Source: Oryzias latipes
Taxonomy: Eukaryota; Chordata; Actinopteri; Beloniformes; Adrianichthyidae
Length of the DNA: 64,000 bases
Direction: 5' to 3'
NCBI RefSeq assembly: GCF_002234675.1
Contig: NC_019863.2
Coordinates: 2,532,609-2,596,608 of the forward strand
Shown: piece after piece, positions 15,246-26,300 of the stretch
How the letters are laid out: the number at the start of each line of letters is the position of its first letter
Position numbering within the stretch: the stretch's first letter is position 1
Translations under genes and position numbers: made by a program
Notes under the pieces: model-generated
The model's database searches: none
The model's input: only the letters and a program-made list of their open reading frames with translations
Told to the model about the DNA's origin: nothing

Positions 15246-15285
<40 letters not shown>

Positions 15286-17477
15286 CGCCGCCCCTGCCTT
15301 GGCATGGTCCAAATTAATAAATGGTGTACTTCTTCTTTTGTGCTTCAATAACGATGACATTAATGTAAACAGTTTTTTTTAATAAACAATGTTTTCTTCT
15401 CATATTGTGAACATGAAAGAACCATTTGTGGACACCATTTAACATTTAAAGTCATAACTTTGCTGCACAGCATGCTTACATTCCTCCCTGATGTAATTCT
15501 GCTCGTCTCATTTTAATCTGCATAACATATTATCTGTGCATGTTTGGTTGTGAGTGCATGTTTTACTGATGCATGCTGTCGGTTTGTGTGGCTGCTGTTC
15601 CTGTCTGGAGAAGATATGGGTGCATATAGATCAGCTATGATGCCCCTGCAGGCCCGTGCTGAAGGCCTGGTTAGTATGACCGGCATGCCACTGCATCACA
15701 TGGGGATGCCTCTTTATCCCCAACGTCTCCTGCCCAAAGTGCCTGGGTTCCGTGGAATGCCATCCTTTGGTAAGAGTGCTGTCATAGCTGCTCCACCTGC
15801 TGTGCAGTTGCTTCCTGTCTACTAATTCCACCTGCTGGAGGGGCTACCTGTATCACTAGGCTGAAATCCTGGCGTTGATGACTAGTTGATGTGAGAAAAC
15901 TGTCCCACGTGGAACTCAAGCTTTTTTATTTACTGCCTTTTTAGTTGTCTCAGAAGCGAGCCATAACCTTTCAGTCCAAAATATATTGATGAGAGCATTT
16001 ATTATGCACAGATTTACATGCACTACAACGTGTACATGTCCCACTGTTTGCTTTGGGAATGCCCTGACACTGTCTATCCTCACAGGTGTCAGTGGTACAG
16101 GAAGTGGATCTGCGGCAGGAAATGTTCACGGACCTCAGGTAACCTGTTGTACCTCTGAGGGGAAGTTGCACACATTGCGAAAAGCTTGTGTATTTTATTG
16201 AACCAGAAAGCTCAGCTGAGAACTTGTTCTTGTGTTTAATAATGGCTTGGACCAGTGGTAGCACATAAAAAAATTAGATATTTACATTAAATTACACCAT
16301 GTGGTAGATAAAATATAAATATAGAAGATAAGAGGAATTTAGATACTTCCATAACAGTGAAAGCCATTGATTGTAAATGGGAACTGGGCCGAGTAAGTGT
16401 GACGTCAACCATAGAAAATGATTTATTTCCATTTTCAATCAAATCAATTCAGTCGGCAATTTTTTGCAATACAAATGAAAAATGTTTTGGATTTTTTTGC
16501 GCTTTTCCAGACACTCAAAGCGCTCACAATGTCCCCATAATTCATTCATACTTGATGTAGCCACAGCTGGCCTGACTTGGTTGCAGTAAAGTTCCGATGA
16601 GAGCTTCAAAGTGAGACACCAAACACTTAGAAACTATAGCAGCTGACAAACTGGATCCCAGAACCATCAGAGGAGAATCCTTTCTGTGGACAGATGGTTT
16701 TTTTTAAGGTTCTTGCTTAAGATTAAGTAATAAGCAGTTAGTTTATGTCATAAATTTCAGGTCTTTCTTTTGAAAATGCTTTAACATAGTCAATATTGTG
16801 TGGCCCTGTGGTGTTGATCATCTAAATATGTACATTTTAGTGTGAATATGAGAAATGTTGAAGTTGATTTGTTTTGTTTAGATTGCTTTGATGGGCTCCG
16901 GGCTCCAGGCTCCCCCGCCGTACCCAGGACAAGGCGGAGGACATCCTGCTCTTCAGCAGCCCTCCACACCCTTGTTTGTCTCCCCACCAGCTAGAACTCA
17001 GCGGCTGCTGCACTCTGAGGCTTATCTCAGATACATAGAAGGTCTTTCTGCAGAGTCTTCCTCTGTTAGCAAGTGGGACCAAGCTCTAAAAGGTTATTTT
17101 CAGCTTTGTTTTTAATCAACAAAACACGTTTCCAAAGCAGGTTTATGATTCTAGCTGATGTATTTTTTTTAATACGGAAAGGATGCAAATTGAAACTTTT
17201 AAACGTGACTCAAGTTTTAAACTTTGACTAGAATTGCATTGATTTTACTCTTTTATTTCAAAGAAAATGTACAAAGGTGTCCCTTTGTTTTTCATGATTA
17301 TTACTGTTTTCAGTTCAGAAACAAGATGTGCGTCTTACTAAGGAGCAAGAGAGTAGACTCCCATCCCACTGGCTGAAGAGTAAGGGAGCTCACAAGACTA
17401 TGGCGGATGCACTTTGGCGGCTTCGTGACATGATGCTGCGAGACACCTTAAACATATGTCAGACGTATCACCTGTAG
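3306..17477 (+). CDS. pbrm1: pbrm1: polybromo-1 (BAF180), complete, 29 coding exons
   Basis: Polybromo-1 is the acetyl-lysine-reading, DNA-binding subunit of the PBAF SWI/SNF chromatin remodeller in the nucleus. Coding exons: 3306-3443, 3531-3628, 3698-3845, 3926-4075, 5263-5379, 5449-5517, 5598-5696, 5775-5860, 5948-6033, 6137-6353, 6621-6762, 7909-8003, 8084-8363, 8514-8619, 8694-9333, 9409-9620, 9713-9892, 10938-11095, 11179-11430, 11506-11651, 12462-12619, 12716-12899, 13312-13507, 13594-13795, 13884-14036, 15611-15769, 16086-16138, 16882-17092, 17314-17477. They total 4899 nt: 1632 residues plus TAG, close to mammalian length. Rough domains: bromodomains near 46-150, 180-280, 345-450, 495-595, 625-730 and 745-860; BAH near 925-1045 and 1125-1245; HMG box 1335-1400. 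Bromodomains 2-5 keep the acetyl-lysine asparagine (for example [16 protein letters not shown]); domain 1 reads MYYK and domain 6 is degenerate, as in mammals. The start matches the family N-terminus; an acceptor at 3296 implies an upstream untranslated exon I could not place. Confidence 0.97.
6911..7725 (-). mobile_element. Degenerate Tc1-like transposon in pbrm1 intron 11
   Basis: The ends form inverted repeats (AATTTATTTGTAAATTATGG against its reverse complement near 7700-7725). On the minus strand, 6990-7259 encodes the C-terminal part of a Tc1 transposase, with the motifs [11 protein letters not shown] and [12 protein letters not shown]; the rest is shifted or broken. Length about 815 bp, so it is internally shortened. 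Confidence 0.8.
10378..10694 (+). repeat. tRNA-derived SINE, copy 2 (pbrm1 intron 17)
   Basis: Same family as the copy at 2574. A-box-like TGGTGTAGTGGTTAGC, B-box-like TGGTTTAAATCC, and the tail landmark GGGATAGGCTGCAGTAACCC. It is more diverged than the copy at 44172. Confidence 0.65.
11439..11468 (+). repeat. (TTTG)n microsatellite
   Basis: About seven TTTG units starting nine bases after the donor of pbrm1 coding exon 19. Length changes here would lie close to the splice site. Confidence 0.85.
14487..14954 (-). mobile_element. 5'-truncated L1-type LINE 3' end, inverted
   Basis: Flanked by a perfect 15-bp direct repeat, CAGTCAAAACAAAAC, at 14472-14486 and 14955-14969. On the minus strand it ends in CAATAAAGTTTATTTAAAAA. 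Just before that it encodes a typical L1 ORF2 C-terminus ([17 protein letters not shown] then stop). This is retrotransposition by target-primed reverse transcription. Confidence 0.7.
15247..15283 (+). repeat. Poly(C) tract, 37 nt
   Basis: Uninterrupted run of C next to the right end of the hAT-like element in pbrm1 intron 25. The exact length may be an assembly artefact. Confidence 0.85.
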
Positions 17478-17536
17478 CTTGCACATTTCCTGAGCCTCTA
17501 ACACCTAACCTGTGGGACAGGAAGAGGTTTAAGCTC

Positions 17537-17542
17537 AATAAA
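17537..17542 (+). terminator. pbrm1: pbrm1 polyadenylation signal AATAAA
   Basis: Canonical AATAAA about 60 nt after the pbrm1 stop codon, giving a very short 3' untranslated region. It lies about 300 nt before the cse1l promoter, so the two genes are tightly spaced head to tail. Confidence 0.75.
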
Positions 17543-17835
17543 GATTGTCATTTTGTGTTGTCAAAAAAAAGGCATAATTGCATTCATAAAATGTGCTTTC
17601 TGTGTTGGATTTTGTTTTGTTTTGTATTCTTGTTTAACATTTCAGATGTACTGTTCAAAGTGCATTGTTGTAACTAACAAGCTGGTGTTCTTCATCTATT
17701 CGCTATTAAAACGTGAACACGTGTTTTGGCTGTTCTCATCGGATATGGGTTTGTTTATTAGTCTTGTAGAAAGATGTGATGGTGGATGGATGCCTGTGAC
17801 AACCAGGGGGCGTGTCCGCGGCTGGACATGAAATG

Positions 17836-17847
17836 TGCGCATGCGCC
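17836..17847 (+). promoter_or_regulatory. NRF1-type site in the cse1l promoter
   Basis: The palindrome GCGCATGCGC sits in a locally CpG-rich stretch (about 17810-17870), directly between the pbrm1 polyadenylation signal and the 5' untranslated exon of cse1l. It matches the core of the NRF1 recognition sequence, common in TATA-less housekeeping promoters. No TATA box is evident nearby. Confidence 0.65.
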
Positions 17848-17859
17848 ATACCCTGACCG

Positions 17860-17943
17860 CGCAGTTCCTTTGAAAGCTGGTGCTGCGAGCACGACTGTGT
17901 GGTGTGCTGTGACTTCACATCCTAGCCGAAAAACTCTGTCACG
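17860..17943 (+). other. cse1l: cse1l 5' untranslated first exon (start approximate)
   Basis: The 3' boundary is set by a strong donor (ACG then GTAAGG) at 17943/17944. The coding part of cse1l begins only after an acceptor at 20320, eight bases before the ATG, so an upstream untranslated exon is required and this is the best candidate. The 5' end is a guess from the CpG-rich promoter. The resulting intron (17944-20320) holds mostly unrecognised AT-rich DNA plus a truncated SINE. Confidence 0.6.
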
Positions 17944-20086
17944 GTAAGGGGAAATGTTGGCTTATACGTCTGTTGGATCGTTGAATTTCAATCAAGACAT
18001 ACGGCTATCCCAATTATAATGAACTTAATGTAGCTAACTTTGTGGTTAGCTGTAAACATTAGCAGGCTAGCATTAGCCCGCTGGGTACCGGCTGATGGAT
18101 CAGTCTATTCACTGGAGTTGGAGTATATGTAGTTTTTTCAATATACTTTTAAACAACACTGTAGATTTGACTTTTTTTTGATGGGGGGTAAACGTAATTG
18201 TAAAGAATGCACCTTGCTTTCTTTATTATTTTTCAATAACCAGTTGGAGACCACAGCGCCACACGTGTGTTAAACTTAAACCCTTTAGCTTGCTAGCTTA
18301 GTTGGACGTAGAATGGTCTGACCCGGACTCAGTTGCGGTAATGGAACGGGTTTTAATGTGTTATCTCAGTGGATATAAGCATTCGAGTCCTAACTCTATT
18401 GAGATATGACATATGTAAACTATCAGCTGACAATGAATGAGCAGCTTGAACACGTGCTGTTACAGTAAAATCATCTTTCACATACGTGGCGTTTTATTAA
18501 ATTAATGCATGTAAATCCGTGTTCACTCACTCTTTCTAGTTATTAAGCATATTTTCCCAACGTCTGTGTGTGAACAGTCATAATGGAAAGGCTTTCAAAT
18601 GAGATCAAGTTAATGCTCAAGTTATGAGGTTCTCATTGGAAGTGACAACAATGATGAGTCCATCAGAGGAACAGATCATCATGGTAGATGTTTAGGGACC
18701 AGATGGAGATGGTTTTAGGGGGATGATGTTAGGAAAAGGATGCTGAGCTTAGAGCTTCCAAGAAAGAGGCCTAGAGGAAGACTGAAGAGGATGTAGGAAG
18801 GAGGACACGATGGTTGTCTGTGCGAAGGAGGAGGATGCAGACCAGAGGGTTAGATGAGGGTAGATGCAGAAGTGACCCTTAACCTCTTCACTCTGTGTGT
18901 CGCTAATCTGCAATGTACCATCTAGGATTTGATTTACTTTAGCATCATCCTGAATGGGGAAAAAGCAAAACGTTTTTATATTTAATTGGAAATATATTGT
19001 AAGAAGAGTGACAAAGAACATCTAAGTGCCTCCATTAAAAAATTTAAACTTTCTTCCTTAAACCCATAATCCCTTTGCAACTTGTGCTTAAACAAGATTA
19101 TATTTATCTATGTATTTATTGTATTATGATGCAGAGCTTGGGCATTTTAAATAGACATTTTTAACTCATTTTACCTAGTTACACTGCTCAGTTTTACAGT
19201 GATTCTAATAGGTAAAACAAAATGACACAAGTTCACATCCAACACTTTGACTTCAGGGTTTGTTCCACATTTTACCTGGTTGCTGTGATATTTTCATAGT
19301 TATAGTAAAGAAAAAAAGAAGGAAACGGCAGATGAATCTTTATATTGGTTCATGGAAACTTTTATACAATTTTCCCCCTTTTTTTATGTAATTCTATATG
19401 TTTATGTAATTCTTACATTGAAAATGAACTTATAGTAGTATTTTTTTCCTGGAAGAAAGAGAGTACATTTTTGGGATTTGATTAAATCAAAAGCAAAGTG
19501 TGCATCTTTTTTTAATGCTGGTTTTTCCTGTTAATGTACAGGATCAGTTATTTATGAATGTATGTTATAATTAGGGATGGGTGATGTATTGGTGCCGGTA
19601 TCAGCCGATATTTGCATCATTTGCGTTCGATATTAAAACAATCTACCGACATTCTTCTGACTGTTTTCAGAAACGCTTCATTTTTTAAATGTATACTTGT
19701 TCCTAACAGATTGGGAAGCTTATGATTACAGTCAGAGTCTGTAATTGACTGTTTTCATATAAATATTTTTTTGATAGAGATGCATGTTGTTCTTAATAGA
19801 TCCCTGGCAATTTGGAGTGTATGGTTTATAATTATGTCCAGTATTGAATAAATGAACTGAATGCTTACAGACATATGTGTATGAAAGTTTTAAAGTGATA
19901 CTTGTTCCTTTGTTGTGTGTGTTTAAAAGGTCAAGTGCATTGTGATTGTCCAGTAAAAGAAAAGTTGTGCATTTCAAATAAAGAAACATAAAGCAAATCT
20001 AAACTTTGTGTAGACACTTAAGTATGGGCGAACATCGACTATCAGGCACGGTTGCAGGAAGTTATCGTATCCAAAAAAAAAAAAAA

Positions 20087-20262
20087 TGCTTCATAGGTTA
20101 ATTGGTTACTCTACATTGTCCTTAGGTGTGAATGTGAGAGTGAATGGGTGTGTGATTGTGGCCCTGTGACAGACTGGCTGCCTGCCTTCGCCCATAAGTG
20201 GCTGGGATAGGCTCCAGCAGCCCCGTGACCCCGAAAGGGAACAAACAGAAGATGAATGAATG
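20087..20262 (+). repeat. tRNA-derived SINE, 5'-truncated copy 3
   Basis: Carries only the 3' half of the family (CTTCATAGGTTAATTGG through TAGGCTCCAGCAGCCCCGTG and a GAATGAATGG tail). It ends about 65 bp upstream of the first coding exon of cse1l. Confidence 0.7.
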
Positions 20263-20328
20263 GAAAAAAAAAAAGATGAATATTTCTTTTCACCACTGAC
20301 CGTCTTTATTTGTTCTGTAGTGACTATC

Positions 20329-23300
20329 ATGGAGCTCAATGATGCAAATCTCCAGTCCCTGACAGAGGTTCTTAGAAAAACATTGGACCCAGACCCAAAT
20401 GCCAGGAGACCAGGTGGGCCTTTACATCATTACAGTAATGGTTAAATACGTTTATTTCTAAATGTATATCTGTAAGCACACAATAAGTATTTTTTGTAAT
20501 GAAGGACGTGTTTTGGTTTTCTTTCTTTTCCCAACCCCTTCCTCTCAGCGGAGAAGTTCCTCGAATCAGTGGAGGGAAACCAGAACTACTCCTTGTTGCT
20601 TCTCACTCTGCTGGAGAAGTCGCAGGACAACGTGATTCGAGTCTGTGCTGCCGTCATGTTTAAGAACTACATCAAAAGAAACTGGAGGATTGTATGTTTT
20701 TCTGTCTTTACATCCAGCTCAACTCTGCTGGGATTTTACGTACACACACGTCATTCATAACATGGGAGGTTATTTTAATGTAGAATATCATTTGATCAAA
20801 TATTTACTTTAAAATGTATATATAATTTCACCTTAACTTGATTATAGAAAAACAAATTTTTGCTGTGCCTAATGCAGTGAAGTAGTTTCTGTTTTGCCTG
20901 TTTGTCTGCTTCCTGTTTGATGTGTGAACCCTGCTGTGGTTTGGTTCTCAAAGGTTGAAGATGAACCGAACAAAATCTCAGAAGCCGACCGAACAGCCAT
21001 CAAAGCCAACATTGTGAATTTGATGCTCAGCAGCCCAGAGCAAATACAAAAGCAGGTACGTTGGCTGAAAAGAGCTGAAGGAAGTGTTTACACGACTATG
21101 TGTGGTTACACGTGATGATTTTCTGCAGTTGAGTGACGCCATCAGCATCATTGGGAGAGAAGACTTTCCTCAGAAGTGGCCGGACCTTCTAACAGAAATG
21201 GTGACTCGCTTCAGAAGTGGAGACTTCCATATCATCAATGGAGTCCTTCGCACGGCACATTCCCTCTTCAAGAGGTGGGACTTTCCTCAGAGGCCGCTTT
21301 TCAATCTTTGATGCTGACATTTTCATCTATTGCTTTCATTGTTTCTCCATAGGTATCGCCACGAGTTCAAGTCCAATGAACTTTGGTCTGAAATAAAACT
21401 CGTTCTGGACACTTTTGCCCAACCTCTGACTGAATTGTTTAAGGTTTGTATTTTTCCTGTTGGTTTTCATCCGTCTGTCATAGCTCCACACTAGAATAAG
21501 GTTTTAATAAAGTGCTTTTTGTTTGTTGCAGGCCACAATTGAGTTGTGTCAAACTCATGCTACTGATGTCAACGTCCTGAAGGTCCTCTTCTCGTCCCTC
21601 ACGCTCATCTCCAAGCTTTTCTACAGCCTCAACTTTCAGGTCTGCTTTAGATCATTACTGACTGTGGTTTTTTTTGATTAAATTGCTAAGAAAGTTAAGA
21701 TTTTTGTTTGTATTTGTATTGAACCTTTGTAGAAAGTATTTGTTGGTCTGTGGTCACCGGAACTCTTTTGGTTAATTTTGGGGTTTGGGTAAAAATGGCT
21801 TCAATTCAAGTTCTGGTTTCTTCTATCCATCCCAAATATTTGTTATTGGGGAAAAAACAATAGACCCAAAAGAGATATGTAGCTTAAGGTAATTGTCTCC
21901 ATCTCTCTTTACCCTCAGAAACTGTAGGTAAATGGACTGGTGGTCAGTTTTAAAGCAAGCTTGTTGGTTTTCCGCTGTTGTGTGATTTCTGTCCTGGTTA
22001 GTCGAGAGAGCTGAGCCAGAAAGCACAGCTCTCAAATGACTGTTCGATCTTTGTTTCAGTTAGGGCACAAATTGTCAAATTATTGCGTTAATCGCAATTA
22101 ATTATAGACAAATTAGCACATAGTTTATTTTTTTATTGTCATAATTTAGTTTTAATCTATCGTTGTGTCCGAATTCCTTCCCTGCACTAGTGCACTACAT
22201 AGTGCACTAAATAATGCGTTCACCATTTTCTAGTGCTGTCTGAATCTACAATTCCAAAATCCAGTGCCCTAGAAATTTCCCAGAAGTCTCTGCGAAAAAC
22301 CAGTGTGCATCGATGCTCACTAGATCAGCGAAGATGGACCACAATGCATTGCGTTTAGGGGAGTGTCGATTATCTCATCACCGCACATTTTTTATTTTTG
22401 AAAGTTCTGCCTATGGTGCGTGATTGGAACTATAATAAACACATTAAACACGTTCATCTTTGCTGGTAATTTACTTTTTCTGCTAGTCCTGTGGTCAGAC
22501 TTCAAGGGTTTCTGGGGGAAACCTTTTATTAATGTTGTCCTTCACTCCCTGCACCGCGCCTCTCTCTCCCTCTTGCTGGCGCGTGGCTCTCATCCCTCTA
22601 CGCTGCACACGCTCCCTCTACTCACATATGCGCGGTTTCAGAAACACATCCTCATTCTACAACAGAAGTTTCCATCTAGCGAGGAAATACGACAAATTTA
22701 CTGCGTTCTAATTATTCGTTTCCATTGTATTCATTTCCAGTACAACCTGCGTGCGTTCTTGAGTGAGCGACACGGCCGCCCGCCGGAGAATTATGTGTTG
22801 GGGGGGGGGGGGGGGGGTATTACTGTTCTCCTTCACTCTGTAACACCAAACATGAACACGCACTGTTAGATTTCCATGAATATCACTACATGTTTTGTTT
22901 GGGAACTATTTTTTGCAGCGCAAAGTTATGTGTCTGTGTAAACAAAGGCGGAGCCTCCTGCCCCGTGTTCTTCATGGGTGTCAGGCTTCATGGCTACTAG
23001 AAAAGTGACAAAGTTTCTGCAGTCTGTTTATTACTGGACAATATATAATGGGAGCCGGTTTAGCTCGTGCTGGTTTGCGGGGCCTTCCGTCCGTGAAACC
23101 AGGGTTCGAATCCGGGCTGCTCCCTATTCCCTTCTTTGCTTCTGTGCCGGTCCCAAGCCCAGATAAATTGAGAGGGTTGCGTCAGGAAGGGCATCCGGCG
23201 TAAAACATTGCCAAGTTAACCATGCGACTCATCCTCGAAAGTGAGGTTGTTTCGCTGTGGCAACCCCTGATGGGAAAAGCCGAAAGAGAGAAAGAAAATA

Positions 23301-26300
23301 TATAATATTCTGAGAAGCTGTCTCTACCAGAGAGCACAGGTAAAGGCTCGCTTGTAGCTAGAGAGCGGTCCGCTGCAGAAGAATCAACACGCACCTCCAA
23401 CACACGTGTGTGCACTCCTTCCTCCTACACACGCAGCGCTGACGCACACAGTCCTTCTACAAACACCTACATACCGTATTTTCACGACCAATAGGGCGCA
23501 CGGGGTCATTGGGCACGGTCTCAGTTACGGGGGATTTTTCCATTTTTGACACATACAAAAGACGCACCGGGTGTTAAGGCGCGGGCACGTTAACGCCCCT
23601 TTGGACCCTCAGAGTCCCCAGAACAGGTTAATAAAATAACCAGTCTCTGTTCTTTTGAAGAAACTTTTTTTTTTTTTTGTTCTCCCTGAGTAACACAAGC
23701 TGAATGCTCACACACTCACCTCACGTTCACGCATCTCCATCCCTTCTTATCCTACACCCGCGCTTAGCGAAGACAGCGCTGCCGGCCTTCCAGCACATAC
23801 ACACACACACAATGGCTTGCGCGTCGCGTCTCCTTTCCTCTTTTCTTACACACGCTTAGCGAAGACACTGCTGCCTTCAGGACAAACATAAACACAGGCG
23901 TTAACCGCGACACCGCGCGGGTTAGGGTTGGACGGGCACGTTGTTGCTGTGAATGTGCGACTTTGTAGTTCTTTACAGAACTAACGCAAACAAGCCCACA
24001 ATGCCCCACGGGGTTATATCTGTCCTATAAGGGGAAAAGCCAGGCGAGGTGTTCGTTCTCATGAACGAATGGGGTACGCAGGGAGCTGATGACATTAGAC
24101 ATAAACTGTGGAATTAGGTATGTCGACATGTACATTATGGGATGAAGAAGAAGTTTGTGGTCAACATTTTTTCGGATTGTTTAGAAAGGTGTTCCTAGTG
24201 TTTAATCTGTTAAATTAGAGCACTCTGGACCTAAAGGTTTTCTTCTTGTTTTGTTTTTTCTTAATGGTTTAAGAGTGTGGAAAACAAACCCCTTGTTGGT
24301 GTAAAAGTAAAATGTCATGAATTTAAAGGTAAATATCTCAAAATGAGCCTTTTTGCAGCAGTAATCAGGTTAAAATTGTTGTTTTAAAATAGACAGGTCA
24401 CGAATAATTTATTCCACATAAACATTAGTCGCATGACATCCCTAATTCCAGTACTCCCCTATGGTCATGACCCAAAGAACGAGGTCCCCAATACAAGGCT
24501 GGAGAGAGGGTCGTCTGGGCGTCTTTGCCTGGACTTCTGCCCCCGCGGTCCTGGATGAGCAGAAGAGAATGGCTGAATGTTGATTTCTGACTGTTCTCTG
24601 CCTTTCCACTCAGGACCTTCCAGAATTTTTTGAAGACAACATGGAAACCTGGATGACCAATTTTCACGGCTTACTGACTTTGGATAACAAACTTCTTCAA
24701 ACGGACGTGCGTCACGTTTCCTTTAAATGCACTAAGTGTTGAGATTTTCTTCTTTGGGACAAAAACCATTTTTGTTTGTCGTCCGTCTGTTCCTCAGGAT
24801 GAAGAGGAGGCGGGTCTTCTGGAGCTGCTGAAGTCTCAGATCTGTGATAACGCTGCCCTTTACGCTCAGAAGTATGATGAGGAATTCCAGCCGTACTTGC
24901 CTCGCTTTGTCACTGCCATCTGGAATCTGCTGGTCTCCACCGGACAGGAAGTGAAATACGACCTGGTGGGTGCACTAGGCAACCAATGAAAACCCTCCAG
25001 TTTTTTGTATCATTGCTTGTGCTAACAATGTACCGTGTCTTGCTGCAGCTTGTAAGTAATGCAATCCAGTTCCTGGCATCGGTGTGTGAGAGGCCACATT
25101 ACAAGAATCTGTTTGAGGACCAGAGCACGCTCACCAGCATTTGTGAGAAGGTCATCGTCCCCAACATGGAGTTCAGAAGTAAGTGGCTTCCCTTTGAGTG
25201 TTTAGGATCCAGATTCTTGTCTGCTCAAAGCTTCTTTTTTTTAACTCCATTCCTGATTAGGTGCAGATGAAGAAGCTTTTGAAGATAATTCAGAGGAGTA
25301 CATCCGAAGAGATCTTGAGGGATCAGGTAATGAGTGATCTAGATTAACTCCCTTTTTTTAAATGTGTATCTATTTGAACATGTTCAGATGTCTTTAGTCC
25401 ATTAGACTAAGTCAGGGGTCGGCAACCTTTACCACTCAAGGAACCATTTGGATCAGTTTCCCACAGAAATTAAAACACAGGGAGCCGCAACAGCCTTTGG
25501 AAAACCCGGTGTTTCCAGTGAAAAGTTCCTAGAGAGATTTTTCGTATCCCCTCTCATTTAATGGGTTCCGATGAGAAATATTTCCTGAGAGTCCACAAAA
25601 CTAGCAAATATGTTGTAATTAACCAGCAGTTAATCTGATTCTCCTATAGATTATTTTCAACAAACAACTTTTTTTTCCCTCAGGATCAGGATGTGTTTGG
25701 GCTAAAGCTGCGTGTTAATTCTGGGATGTCTCGCCACATTTGAGACTTTGTTGTTTCCCAAATCCCCATTACATATCAATCATACTGGTAAAGTCGCAGA
25801 AAGCAAACAAATCTGCCCAGATGCCATTAAATGTAGTTTTTTTCAGGAACTTCAATTTTCTCTAAATTCTCCATCCTTGTCCTTCCTGGGTCGGAACATT
25901 GTTGGAATCGCACGCCGGCAGGAGTTGGTTGTGGCGGTGACACAGGTTGATGGTCACATAGAACTTCACTTAGAAAATGTCCACATTTAGATTTTTTTTT
26001 TTTTAATCTAATACTCATCCCGTAATTTTTTCTGTTTTTGTTTTTTAAAATTCTTTTTATGAACCTTTCTTGTTTACTGCTTGCCGACCGTAGTCGTCAG
26101 CACAGGGGGGCCGCTCGAGCGACGAGCAGCTCGCCTGGTTCTGACCCGCTCCTGTTTCCGACCCGCTCACAAAAGTATAGCATCTGGTCGACAGACGACC
26201 TGGAGAGGTTCTGCACGACAAGGCTTTTATTCACTTCTCGTTCAACCTCATTCAACATGTACCGTAAATTCCGGACTATAAAGCGCACCCGATTACAAGC

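Larger units (their letters stand above)
14167..15296. mobile_element. hAT-like element with short TIRs in pbrm1 intron 25
   Basis: The ends are CAGGGGCGGC and its inverse GCCGCCCCTG. No clear 8-bp target duplication is visible (CCTGTGCT against CCTTGGCA), so the assignment is tentative. It carries an inserted L1-type tail (14487-14954) and ends in a 37-nt C run. Confidence 0.5.
22061..24444. mobile_element. hAT-like insertion inside the LINE (cse1l intron 6)
   Basis: The ends are TAGGG and CCCTA, with imperfect longer terminal similarity. The flanks GTTTCAGT and ATTCCAGT look like an 8-bp target duplication with two differences. The interior contains an 18-nt G run (22800-22817), a SINE (23050-23300) and a pogo-family terminus (from 23473). 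No transposase is recognisable. Confidence 0.5.
21990..24565 (+). mobile_element. Rex3/RTE-like LINE fragment split by a later insertion
   Basis: 21990-22060 matches the LINE at 60510-60575 (AGAGAGCTGAGCC), and the match resumes at 24445-24565 (CCCAAAGAACGAGGTCCC, compare 60605-60630). The 2.4 kb between them is a separate element. All of it lies in cse1l intron 6. Confidence 0.65.

Noticed and set aside
22420..22869. 149-residue frame in cse1l intron 6
   Set aside because: It crosses a mononucleotide G run inside a hAT-like insertion and shows no protein similarity.
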